Shown here: in pieces, positions 16,971-25,708 of the stretch
Layout of the letters: each line of letters begins with the position of its first letter
Numbering within the stretch: position 1 is the first letter of the stretch
Source: Aquabacterium sp. OR-4
Lineage (GTDB): Bacteria; Pseudomonadota; Gammaproteobacteria; Burkholderiales; Burkholderiaceae_C
Length of the DNA stretch: 64,000 bases
Direction: 5' to 3'
Assembly: GCF_025290835.2 (NCBI RefSeq)
Contig: NZ_JAOCQD020000002.1
Coordinates: forward strand, 2,170,001-2,234,000
Notes under the pieces: model-generated
Seen by the model: only the letters and a program-made list of their open reading frames with translations
Databases searched by the model: none
Told to the model about the DNA's origin: nothing
Position numbers and translations under genes: made by a program

Positions 16971-18266
16971 ATGCAAACCCATCTCGCCGCCGAGTTCCAG
17001 GCCAGCCACGACGGGCAGGCCGCCGAGGCCATCCTGCGCAAGTGCGTGCACTGCGGCTTCTGCACCGCCACCTGCCCCACCTACCAGCTGCTGGGCGACG
17101 AGCTCGACGGCCCGCGCGGCCGCATCTACCTGATCAAGCAGGTGCTCGAAGGCGCCACACCCACGCGCGCCACCCAGCAGCACCTGGACCGCTGCCTGAC
17201 CTGCCGCAACTGCGAGAGCACCTGCCCCAGCGGTGTGCAGTACGGCCAGCTGGTCGACATCGGCCGGCGCATCGTCGAAGAAAAGGTCGAGCGCCCGATG
17301 CCCGAGCGCGCGGTGCGCTGGCTGCTCAAGGAGGGCCTGAACTCGCCGCTGTTCGGCACCGCCATGGCCCTGGGCCGCGTGGTGCGCCCGCTGCTGCCCG
17401 CCGCGCTGAAGGACAAGGTGCCCGGCGCCCCGCACCCGCGCGCCAGGCTGTGGCCGCAGCGCGAGCACCCGCGCAAGGTGCTGATGCTGATGGGCTGCGT
17501 GCAGCCGGCCATGCTGCCCAACATCAACTCGGCCACCGCGCGCGTGCTCGACGCCTGCGGCATCCAGACCCTGGTGGCCGACGAAGCCGGCTGCTGCGGC
17601 GCCATCCGCAGCCACCTCAACGACCATGCCGGCGGCCTGGCCGACATGAAGCGCAACATCGACGCCTGGTGGCCGCATGTGGCCGGCCTGAGCGGCCAGG
17701 GCAAGGTGGAAGCCATCGTGATGAACGCCAGCGGCTGCGGCGTCACGGTCAAGGAGTATGGCCACGCGCTGGCGCACGACCCCGAGTACGCCGACAAGGC
17801 CGCGCAGATCAGCCGCCTGACGCGCGATGTGAGCGAACTGCTACCCGATCTGCTGCCCACGCTGAAGAGCACGCTGGGCGCCCGCCCCCGCCCGGCGGGG
17901 GCGCCGGGCGGTGGGGCACCCGCCTCACCCGCCGGGCAGGGCACATGCCTGGCCTACCACCCGCCGTGCACGCTGCAGCACGGCCAGCAGCTCAAGGGCG
18001 GCGTGGAAGCCGCCTTCCGCGAACTGGGCCTGAGCATCCAGGTGGCGGGCCAGGACAGCCACCTGTGCTGCGGCTCGGCCGGCACCTACAGCGTGCTGCA
18101 GCCCGAGCTGAGCCACCAGCTGCGCGACCGCAAGCTGGGCCACCTGGCCGAGCTGCAGCCGGCGGTGATCCTCAGCGGCAACATCGGCTGCATCCAGCAC
18201 CTGCAGAGCGGCACGGCCACCCCGGTGAAACACTGGGTGGAATGGCTGGACGAGGTGCTGGCATGA
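16971..18266 (+). CDS. glcF: Glycolate oxidase iron-sulfur subunit GlcF
   Basis: A 431-residue subunit carrying two 4Fe-4S clusters, which passes electrons from the GlcD/E flavins to the respiratory chain. Ferredoxin motifs KCVHCGFCTATCP (near residue 24) and RCLTCRNCESTCP (near 74) are intact. Two CCG-type domains follow with GCVQPAMLPN, EAGCCGAI, YHPPCTLQHGQ and LCCGSAGTYS. A Pro/Gly/Ala insert around residues 305-325 is unusual. The stop overlaps the next start by 4 bases (ATGA), which suggests translational coupling with the serine hydrolase. Confidence 0.93.
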   Translation: MQTHLAAEFQASHDGQAAEAILRKCVHCGFCTATCPTYQLLGDELDGPRGRIYLIKQVLEGATPTRATQQHLDRCLTCRNCESTCPSGVQYGQLVDIGRRIVEEKVERPMPERAVRWLLKEGLNSPLFGTAMALGRVVRPLLPAALKDKVPGAPHPRARLWPQREHPRKVLMLMGCVQPAMLPNINSATARVLDACGIQTLVADEAGCCGAIRSHLNDHAGGLADMKRNIDAWWPHVAGLSGQGKVEAIVMNASGCGVTVKEYGHALAHDPEYADKAAQISRLTRDVSELLPDLLPTLKSTLGARPRPAGAPGGGAPASPAGQGTCLAYHPPCTLQHGQQLKGGVEAAFRELGLSIQVAGQDSHLCCGSAGTYSVLQPELSHQLRDRKLGHLAELQPAVILSGNIGCIQHLQSGTATPVKHWVEWLDEVLA

Positions 18267-19492
18267 CACGCGCGCCGGCCACCACCAGGCGACTGGCCAC
18301 CACCCGGCGACTGTCCATCACCGCGCTGCTGGCCGCCGCCACGCTGCTGGCCGGCTGCAGCAGCCTGCCCGGCTGGATGATCCTGCAGGGCCGGTCGATG
18401 ATCACCGACCACCAGCACTTCGACAATGCGCCCATCGCCGCCGCGGCCACGCCCCGGCCGCTGCCCGAGGCGCCCGCCGCCCTGCCCTGGCCCGACGGCA
18501 TGGACGACGACGCCGCCGCGCGCTGGCTGGCCGACAACGGCACCGTGGCGCTGCTGGTGCTGCGGCGTGGCCAGTTGGTGGCCGAACATTACTTTCACGG
18601 CTACCAGCGCGACAGCCTGTTCACCAGCTTCTCGGCAGCCAAGTCGGTGGTCTCGCTGATGGTCGGCCTGGCCATTGCCGATGGCCACATCGCCGGGGTG
18701 GACGAGCCCATCACCCGCCACCTGCCCGAGTTGCGGGCCAACGACCCGCGCTTTGGCCAGATCCGCTTGCGCCACCTGCTCAGCATGCGCAGCGGCATCG
18801 CCTTCGACGAGAGCTACAACAACCCCTTTGCCGAGGCCGGCCGCTTCTACCTGCGGCCCGACCTGAACGCCGAGATCCGGCGCCTGCGCATTGCCGGCCC
18901 GCCCGACCAGGCCTACGCCTACAGCAGCGGCGACACCCAGCTGCTGGCCATGGCCGTGCAGCGCGCGGTGGGCCAGCCCTTTGCGCGTTATGTCGAGCAA
19001 CGCCTGTGGCAGCCGATGGGTGCCGCCTACCCGGCCAGCTGGAGCCTGGACAGCGCCGCCTCGGGCGTGGTGCGCGGTTTTTGCTGCCTGAACGCGCGCG
19101 CAGTCGACTACGCGCGCCTGGGCCAGCTGGTGCTCGATGGCGGCCAGCGCGACGGCCGCGCCGTGCTGCCGGCCGAGTGGCTGCGGCAGAGCACCGCAGC
19201 GCAGCAGGGCCTGCCCGGCGCCAGCGATGAGGCGCAGCGCAACATCGAGCGGCGGCCGTGGGCACCGCCGGCCTTCTATGCCTGGCAGTGGCGGCGCCTG
19301 GCCCAGCCCGCGGTGCGCGGCGTGCCCAGCGAAATGCTGAGCCCGAGCCCGACCCTGTTTGCCCAGGGCCTGCACGGCCAGTACATCGTGGTCGTGCCGC
19401 AGGCCGATGCGGTGGTGGTGCGCCTGGGCCGCGACCGCGGCCCGGTGAACTGGGCCCGCTGGCTCGAGCGGATGGCGCTGGGACTGCCCTGA
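18263..19492 (+). CDS. Beta-lactamase-family serine hydrolase, lipoprotein
   Basis: A 409-residue class C beta-lactamase-like serine hydrolase. The N-terminus has a signal peptide ending in the lipobox LLAGC (Cys near residue 32), so the enzyme should be membrane-anchored. The catalytic SxxK motif is SAAK near residue 125, and YSSGD near residue 217 fits the Tyr-containing second motif. Such proteins act as esterases or peptidases; true antibiotic hydrolysis is not implied. Its start overlaps the glcF stop by 4 bases, making it the last gene of the glc operon, though a link to glycolate is not obvious. Confidence 0.85.
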   Translation: MTRAPATTRRLATTRRLSITALLAAATLLAGCSSLPGWMILQGRSMITDHQHFDNAPIAAAATPRPLPEAPAALPWPDGMDDDAAARWLADNGTVALLVLRRGQLVAEHYFHGYQRDSLFTSFSAAKSVVSLMVGLAIADGHIAGVDEPITRHLPELRANDPRFGQIRLRHLLSMRSGIAFDESYNNPFAEAGRFYLRPDLNAEIRRLRIAGPPDQAYAYSSGDTQLLAMAVQRAVGQPFARYVEQRLWQPMGAAYPASWSLDSAASGVVRGFCCLNARAVDYARLGQLVLDGGQRDGRAVLPAEWLRQSTAAQQGLPGASDEAQRNIERRPWAPPAFYAWQWRRLAQPAVRGVPSEMLSPSPTLFAQGLHGQYIVVVPQADAVVVRLGRDRGPVNWARWLERMALGLP

Positions 19493-19690
19493 GCGGGCCT
19501 GGCCCGCGGCGCACCGGCGCACCGGCCACAGGCCACAGCCGCCGACCACCAACTACGGCCACCCGGCCCCCGTCACCACCACGCCCCCCCCAGAAGCGGT
19601 GTCCGCCGTGCCGGCACGGCCGATAACATGCCGCGGCCTCGAGGCGAGGGGAGTCGCCGACGGGCCTTTGTTGTTCAACCGGGAGGCCCC

Positions 19691-20629
19691 ATGTCCAATC
19701 CATCCAGCCGCGCCACGTCGCGGCAATTGCTGCTGTCGCGCGCCGTGCAGGCCGCGGCCCTGAGCACCGGCCTGCTGGCCGGCCAGCTGGCCAGCGCCGC
19801 CGCGCCGGTGACGGCCATGACCCAACTCAACGTCTACCGCGACGGCAGCTCGGCCGACTGGGTGCTGGGCAACAGCCGCTGGCTGGGCGATGGGTTCGAC
19901 AACGGCAACCTGCTGGTCGGCCCGGCCTTCACCGGCACGGCCACCGCCGCCAGCTACCAGCTGCTGGGCGTGGCCGCGGGGGCCGATCCGGCATTGGCCG
20001 CGCAAGAGTCGGGCAGCGCGCTGCGCCTGGACGCCACGCAAGGCGACGTGGCCAGCAATGCGCTGGGTGCGCAGGGCCGCTCGGTGCGCCTGCGGCTGCT
20101 GACCAACACCTCCGATCCGGCATCGGGCTTTGCCCAATCACGCAGTTTCGCGGCCTCGTTGCGCCTGTCGCTCGACAGCCTGCCTGCGCTCGGCCACACC
20201 GCGGGCCTGCGCTTCGCCGACGGCTTCTCGAACAGCAACGACTATGTCGAGCTGTTCGTCACCGGCCAGACCGGCGGTGGCGCCCAGGTGGTGCTGCGCA
20301 AGCAGGACTTTGCGCTGGGCGCGATCACCGTGATCGGCGCGGCCACCCTGGCGCCGGTGAGCGGCGCCGCGCAGCTGGTGCTCTCGCTGGCCCACGGCGC
20401 GCCGGACAGCCCGCTGCTCTCTGGCAGCTTCAACTTTGCCGATGCCAGTGGCGCGCTGCTGAGCCCCAGCTTCATCGGCCTGGGCAGCGCCACGGCCTTC
20501 AACGGCGAGCTGCACACCCGCCTCGAGCTGCGCGCCACCGCGCCCGTGCCCGAGCCCGCCGACTGGGCACTGATGCTGGCCGGCGGCGGCCTGCTGCTGG
20601 CGGCGCGCCGCGCCCGGCGCGGGGCCTGA
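19691..20629 (+). CDS. PEP-CTERM sorting domain protein
   Basis: A 312-residue exported protein. A signal peptide (about residues 1-37, ending ASAA) precedes a beta-rich body without a recognised enzyme motif. The C-terminus is a clear PEP-CTERM tag: VPEPADWALMLAGGG, a hydrophobic helix, then the basic tail RRARRG. PEP-CTERM proteins are processed by an exosortase and usually go to the outer surface or exopolysaccharide matrix; no exosortase is in this window. The ATG at 19691 has GGGAGG 4-5 bases upstream. The body could be a carbohydrate-binding fold, but that is a guess. Confidence 0.85.
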   Translation: MSNPSSRATSRQLLLSRAVQAAALSTGLLAGQLASAAAPVTAMTQLNVYRDGSSADWVLGNSRWLGDGFDNGNLLVGPAFTGTATAASYQLLGVAAGADPALAAQESGSALRLDATQGDVASNALGAQGRSVRLRLLTNTSDPASGFAQSRSFAASLRLSLDSLPALGHTAGLRFADGFSNSNDYVELFVTGQTGGGAQVVLRKQDFALGAITVIGAATLAPVSGAAQLVLSLAHGAPDSPLLSGSFNFADASGALLSPSFIGLGSATAFNGELHTRLELRATAPVPEPADWALMLAGGGLLLAARRARRGA

Positions 20630-20677
20630 TCGGGCGGTCTGATCGGGCGGTCTCATCGGGTGGTCTGATCAGGCGGC
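20626..20677 (+). repeat. Four tandem 13-bp repeats
   Basis: Unit CTGATCGGGCGGT repeated four times with 0, 0, 2 and 3 changes, starting in the last codons of the PEP-CTERM gene and running into the gap before the GH1 gene. A short array of this kind can change length by slippage. Confidence 0.8.
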
Positions 20678-20692
20678 CCGATCAGCCGCGCG

Positions 20693-22117
20693 TCAGCCCG
20701 CCGTGCCGGGTGCGGCCGGCAGGCTGTCGCGGCAAAAGCGCGCGTACCACTGCCCACTGGTCTTCAGCGTGCGCTGCTGGGTGGCAAAGTCGACATGGGT
20801 GAGGCCGAAGCGGCGCAGGTAGCCCTCGGCCCACTCGAAGTTGTCGAGCAGGCTCCAGGCAAAGTAGCCCTTCAGCGGCACGCCAGCGGCCAGCGTGTCG
20901 CGCGCCGCCGCTAGGTGCCGGACCAGAAAGGCCAGGCGCTGCGGATCGTGCACCGCGCCATCGGGCTGCACCTGGTCGTCGAAGGTGGAGCCGTTTTCGG
21001 TGATGTAGATCGCCGGCGGCGCGTAGTCGCGGTGCACGCGGGTCAGCAGCTCGGTCAGGCCCTCGGGCACCACCGGCCAGCCGAAGGCGGTGCGCGCCAC
21101 GCCAGGCGCGTCCACCACGCGGGTGGCCAGCGGGTCTTTCAACGGGTCGTGGCCGGCGTCGTGGGTGGCATCGGCCACCACCTCGGGAAAGTAGTAATTG
21201 ATGCCGAGAAAGTCGCAGCGCTGCGCGATCTCGGCCAGGTCGCCGGCCACCACGCGCGGCGCCAGCGGGCCCAGGCGCTCGATCACGTCGGCCGGGTAGC
21301 CGCGGCCGAACAGCGGGTCGAGGAACAGCCGGTTGCGCCCGCCGTCGTGGCGCCGGGCGGCGGCCACATCGGCCGCGCTGGGGCTGGCCGGGCTGATCGG
21401 GTGCAGGCTCAGCGTGATGCCGGCCTGCGCATCGGCCACGTTGGCGCGGATCACCGGCAGCGCGCGCCCGTGGCTCAGCAGCAGGTGGTGGTGCACCTGC
21501 AGGGCCAGGCCCAGGTCCTTCACGCCCGGCGCATGCACGCCGTGCTGGTGGCCCAGAAAGGCGGTGCAGAAGGGCTCGTTGTGGGTGATCCAGTGCTTGA
21601 CGCGGTCACCCAGCGCGCGGGTCACGATGTCGGCGTAGTCGGCAAACCGCGCCACGCTGTCGCGCGCCATCCAGCCGCCTTCGTCTTGCAGGGCCTGCGG
21701 CAGATCCCAGTGGTACAGCGTGGCCCAGGGCTGCAGGCCGCGCGCCAGCAGGCCGTCGACCAGGCGTGAATAGAAGTCCAGTCCGGCTTGCAGCGCCGCG
21801 CCGCGGCCCGTGGGCTGGATGCGCGGCCAGGCGATCGAGAAGCGGTAGGCGTTGGCGCCCAGGCGCTGCAGCAGGTCCAGGTCTTCGGGCCAGCGGTGGT
21901 AGTGGTCGCAGGCGGTGTCACCGGTGTCGCCGTTCTTCACCTTGCCGGGCGTGTGGCTGAAGCGGTCCCAGATCGACTCGCCGCGGCCGGCTTCGTGCAC
22001 GCCGCCCTCGATCTGGTACGAGGCCGTGGCGCAGCCCCAGCGGAAGTCGGCCGGAAAGTCGCTGCGGCGCACGGCGGGCAGGCCGGCATCGACCGGGGCG
22101 TCAGGACGGGTGTTCAT
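20693..22117 (-). CDS. GH1 family beta-glucosidase
   Basis: A 474-residue GH1 glycosidase, a TIM-barrel enzyme that releases terminal beta-linked glucose or galactose. The N-terminal signature FRWGCATASYQIEGG, the acid/base Glu in HNEP near residue 180 and the nucleophile Glu in ITENG near 373 are all intact, and the length is typical. There is no signal peptide, so it acts in the cytoplasm on imported sugars. A LacI-type operator lies 19-32 bases before the start codon. An EamA transporter gene sits just upstream on the same strand, 64 bases away. No sugar-specific transporter is nearby. Confidence 0.93.
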   Translation of the reverse strand: MNTRPDAPVDAGLPAVRRSDFPADFRWGCATASYQIEGGVHEAGRGESIWDRFSHTPGKVKNGDTGDTACDHYHRWPEDLDLLQRLGANAYRFSIAWPRIQPTGRGAALQAGLDFYSRLVDGLLARGLQPWATLYHWDLPQALQDEGGWMARDSVARFADYADIVTRALGDRVKHWITHNEPFCTAFLGHQHGVHAPGVKDLGLALQVHHHLLLSHGRALPVIRANVADAQAGITLSLHPISPASPSAADVAAARRHDGGRNRLFLDPLFGRGYPADVIERLGPLAPRVVAGDLAEIAQRCDFLGINYYFPEVVADATHDAGHDPLKDPLATRVVDAPGVARTAFGWPVVPEGLTELLTRVHRDYAPPAIYITENGSTFDDQVQPDGAVHDPQRLAFLVRHLAAARDTLAAGVPLKGYFAWSLLDNFEWAEGYLRRFGLTHVDFATQQRTLKTSGQWYARFCRDSLPAAPGTAG

Positions 22118-22135
22118 GGCCGCATGATGCCGTCA

Positions 22136-22149
22136 TGAAAGCGGTTTCA
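22136..22149 (-). promoter_or_regulatory. LacI/GalR-type operator upstream of the GH1 gene
   Basis: TGAAAGCGGTTTCA is a near-perfect 14-bp dyad with the central CG and TGAAA/TTTCA arms typical of LacI-family operators. A further half-site TTGAAAC follows at 22157-22163. It lies 19-32 bases ahead of the beta-glucosidase start, where binding would block transcription. No LacI-family gene is in the window, so the regulator is elsewhere. Confidence 0.65.
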
Positions 22150-22181
22150 AAATCGGTTGAAACACGCATGCGGCGCGGCTT

Positions 22182-23165
22182 TCAGGCGGCGTGCGCGCTG
22201 GCCTCGGCCACCGGCTCGGGCCGCACGCGCAGCGCCCACATCACGCCGGCCACCAGCAGGGCCACGCCAGCGAGCGTGAGCGCATCGGGCGCGCGGCCGC
22301 GCAGCACATAGGCATAGGCCAGCGCGCTGAGCGTCTCGAACACGATCAGCTGGCCCACCAGCGTGGTGGGCAGGCGTTGGCTGGCCTCGTTCCAGCACAG
22401 CGTGCCGGCCCATGAGGCCAGCAGGCCGATGGCCAGCATCAGGCCGATGTACAGGCCTGGCCGCGGGCCGAAGGGCATGGCCAGGGTGCTGCCGCTGGCC
22501 GCGCTCCAGGCCCAGAACGCGGCAAATCCCAGCGCCGCCAGCGGCAGCGTGGCCAGGCCTTGCGCCGTGGCCCAGGCACGTGGCGAGCGCTCGGCATGGG
22601 CCCGCAGCCAGTCGGCATTGCGCATCGGGTACCAGGTCCAGCAGGCCACCGCGCCCACCGCCAGCGCGCCGCCCAGCGCATAGGCGCCTGAACTCACCAG
22701 TTCGGCGCCCGCCGGGTCGGCGCGCAGGGCCTGCAGCTCGACCTGGTTGACGCAGGCAATGCCGGCGCCGATCAGCCCCAGCGAGGGCAGCAGCTTCAGC
22801 CAGGGCAGGCGGCCGTCGCGCCGCGCATCGCGCAGGTTGCTGCTGATGGCGATGACCACCGGCAGCGTGCCGATGATCATCGTGGGCAGCGGCCCGCCGG
22901 CGCGCTGGATGGCGCTGGCCAGGAACAGGTAGTACACGATGTTGCCCACCAGGCCCAGCTTGGCGGCCTCGATCCAGTCGGCCCGCGTGAGCTCGCGCAT
23001 GCGGGCGCGGTCGATCCAGGCCAGCGGCGCGGCGATCAGGCCGAAGGCGATGTAGCGCCCGAAAGCCTGCATCGCCGCCGGGTAGTCGGGCAGCAGTTGC
23101 GGCCCGGCAAACACCAGGCCCCACATCAGGCCGGCGGCCAGCGCAAACAGGGTTCCGATCCACAT
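22182..23165 (-). CDS. EamA/DMT family transporter
   Basis: A 327-residue inner-membrane protein with about ten hydrophobic helices in two EamA-like halves, of the drug/metabolite transporter superfamily. Examples are the N-terminal helix LFALAAGLMWGLVFAGPQLL and the segment ALAYAYVLRGRAPDALTLAG in the second half. Family members export or exchange small metabolites; the substrate is unknown. The start at 23165 sets the first helix at the N-terminus; an earlier start at 23279 would add 38 residues that look non-coding. It is 104 bases from the divergent ppdK remnant. Confidence 0.85.
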   Translation of the reverse strand: MWIGTLFALAAGLMWGLVFAGPQLLPDYPAAMQAFGRYIAFGLIAAPLAWIDRARMRELTRADWIEAAKLGLVGNIVYYLFLASAIQRAGGPLPTMIIGTLPVVIAISSNLRDARRDGRLPWLKLLPSLGLIGAGIACVNQVELQALRADPAGAELVSSGAYALGGALAVGAVACWTWYPMRNADWLRAHAERSPRAWATAQGLATLPLAALGFAAFWAWSAASGSTLAMPFGPRPGLYIGLMLAIGLLASWAGTLCWNEASQRLPTTLVGQLIVFETLSALAYAYVLRGRAPDALTLAGVALLVAGVMWALRVRPEPVAEASAHAA

Positions 23166-23268
23166 GGGGCGCGAGGGTAACGCTTGCGCGATGTCAAACA
23201 CGGCATGCCGCGCCGGGCCGACGCTATCGGTTTGAAGCCCGGCATGTCGCTGGGGCGGGAGCGGATCG

Positions 23269-25482
23269 ATGGCCAGCACCCAATACGTCTACCTGTTCGG
23301 CAGCGCCCGCGCCGAGGGCGATGCCACGATGAAGAACCTGCTCGGTGGCAAGGGCGCCAACCTGGCCGAGATGTGCCGGTTGGGCATCCCGGTGCCCAGC
23401 GGCTTCACGATCAGCACCGAGGCCTGCACCGCCTACACCGCACGGGGCCGCGAGGCCGTGCTGGCGCTGATCCGCGGCCAGGTGCTGGAAGGCGTGGGCT
23501 TTGTCGAGCAGGAGATGGGCAAGCGCTTCGGCAATGCGGCTGATCCGCTGCTGCTGTCGGTGCGCTCGGGCGCGCACGCCTCGATGCCCGGCATGATGGA
23601 CACCATCCTGAACCTGGGCCTCAACGACGAGGCCGTGATCGGCCTGGCCCAGCGCAGCGGCGATGCCCGCTTCGCCTGGGACAGCTACCGCCGCTTCATC
23701 CAGATGTATGGCGATGTGGTGATGGGCCTGAAGCCGGCGCGCAAGGAGGATCACGACCCCTTCGAGGTGATCATCGACATGGTCAAGGAGAAGAAGGGCG
23801 TGAGGCTCGACACCGAGCTCGATGCCGCCGATCTGCAGGAGCTGGTGGCGCGCTTCAAGGCGCTGATCCGCGCGCGCATCGGGCACGACTTTCCAACGGA
23901 TCCGTGGCAGCAGCTGTGGGGCGCCGTGGTGGCGGTGTTCGAGAGCTGGAACAACGAGCGTGCCCGCGTCTACCGCGAGCTGAACGACATCCCCGCCAGC
24001 TGGGGCACGGCGGTGAACGTGCAGGCCATGGTGTTTGGCAATCTGGGTGACAGCAGCGCCACCGGCGTGGCCTTCACGCGCGATGCCGGCACTGGCGAAG
24101 ACCTGTTCAACGGCGAGTTCCTGGCCAATGCCCAGGGTGAAGATGTGGTGGCCGGCATCCGCACGCCGCAGCAAGTCACCTGGCCGCCGAGACCACGCTC
24201 GAGAACCACTTCAAGAACATGCAGGACCTGGAGTTCACGATCCAGCAGGGCCGGTTGTGGATGCTGCAGACGCGCAACGGCAAGCGCACCGGCGCGGCCA
24301 TGGTGCGCATCGCCATCGAGATGCTGGGCCAGGGCATGATCGACGAGGCCACGGCGCTCAAGCGCGTGGATCCCGAGCGCCTGAACGAGCTGCTGCACCC
24401 GGTGTTCGACCGCCAGGCACTGGCCGATGCACGCGTGATCGCCCGCGGCCTGCCGGCCTCGCCCGGCGCGGCCAGCGGCCAGATCGTGTTTTTTGCCGAC
24501 GAGGCCGAGGCCTGGGCCCGGCAGGGCAAGGCGGTGATCCTGGTGCGCCAGGAAACCTCGCCCGAAGACCTGCGCGGCATGAGCGTGGCCAAGGGCATCC
24601 TCACCGCCCGCGGCGGCATGACCAGCCATGCCGCCGTGGTGGCGCGCGGCATGGGCAAGTGCTGCGTGTTTTGAAGGCCTGTTCCGCGAGATGAGCGGCC
24701 TGCCGGTCACCATCCGCCTGCTCGACCCGCCGCTGCACGAGTTCGTGCCGCATGACGAAGCCGGCCAGCGCGCGCTGGCCGCCGAGATGGGTGTGAGCCT
24801 GGGCCGCATCCAGGCCCGCGTGGAAGAGCTGCACGAGGCCAACCCGATGATGGGCCACCGCGGCTGCCGTCTGGGCATCAGCCACCCCGAGATCACCGAG
24901 ATGCAGGCCCGCGCGGTGCTCGAGGCGGCGCTCAACGCCCGGGCCCGCGGCATTGCCGTGCAGCCCGAGATCATGGTGCCGCTGGTGGGCACGGTGCGCG
25001 AGTTCAATGCCCAGGCCGCGGTGATCCGCCGCAGCGCCGAGGCGGTGTTTGCCGAGCGCGGCGAGCGCATCGCCTACCAGATCGGCAGCATGATCGAGAC
25101 GCCGCGTGGCGCGCTGGTGGCCGACAGCATCGCCACCCAGGCCGAGTTCTTCTCGTTCGGCACGAATGACCTGACGCAGATGACCCTGGGCTTCAGCCGC
25201 GACGACGCCGGCAGCTTTTTGCCCACCTACCTGGCCCAGGGCCTGTACGAGCACGACCCCTTCCGCAGCATCGATCAAAAGGGCGTGGGCCAGCTGGTGC
25301 AGATGGCCGTGGCCAAGGGCCGCGGCGCGCGGCCCGGCATGGCCACCGGCGTGTGCGGCGAGCATGGCGGCGACCCGGCTTCGGTGGCCTTCTTCCACCA
25401 GGTGGGGCTGGACTACGTGAGCTGCTCACCCTTCCGCGTGCCGATTGCGCGGCTGGCGGCGGCGCAGGCGGCGGTGGGCTGA
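23269..25482 (+). pseudogene. ppdK: Pyruvate, phosphate dikinase with two internal deletions
   Basis: A remnant of a gene that should encode about 870-900 residues. Segment 1 (23269 to about 24178) reads normally from [19 protein letters not shown] through the ATP-grasp domain to [10 protein letters not shown]. Segment 2 (about 24183-24674, another frame) resumes at [18 protein letters not shown] and includes the phosphohistidine loop [16 protein letters not shown]. It stops just after CCVF. Segment 3 (about 24670-25482) resumes at [21 protein letters not shown] and ends normally with [11 protein letters not shown]. Compared with intact PpdK, roughly 30 residues are missing at the first junction and about 150 at the second. 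The second gap includes the start of the PEP-binding barrel and a conserved Arg region. The product cannot be functional as read. An assembly collapse is the alternative. Confidence 0.85.
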
Positions 25483-25708
25483 GCGGCTTTGTGCTGCGCG
25501 GGCACAGGGCGGTGCTGCGCATCTCGCCCTGCGCTTGCAAGGCGGCGCGGATCGCCCCGCGGGGCCGGCTCGCGGCTGTTGCTGCACACCTGGTGACAGG
25601 CCGGCGGCCGTTTGCAGCCGCCGCTGGCGCCCCGCAAACCACCGTTCGCACCCTTGGCCCCGCCTGGCGCGGCCGGCAGGCCGGCGCGCGGCCTAGCATC
25701 GGGGCCGA

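Noticed and set aside
18263..19492. Antibiotic-resistance beta-lactamase
   Set aside because: Only the broad serine hydrolase fold is supported; the family includes many esterases and peptidases, and the context is metabolic.
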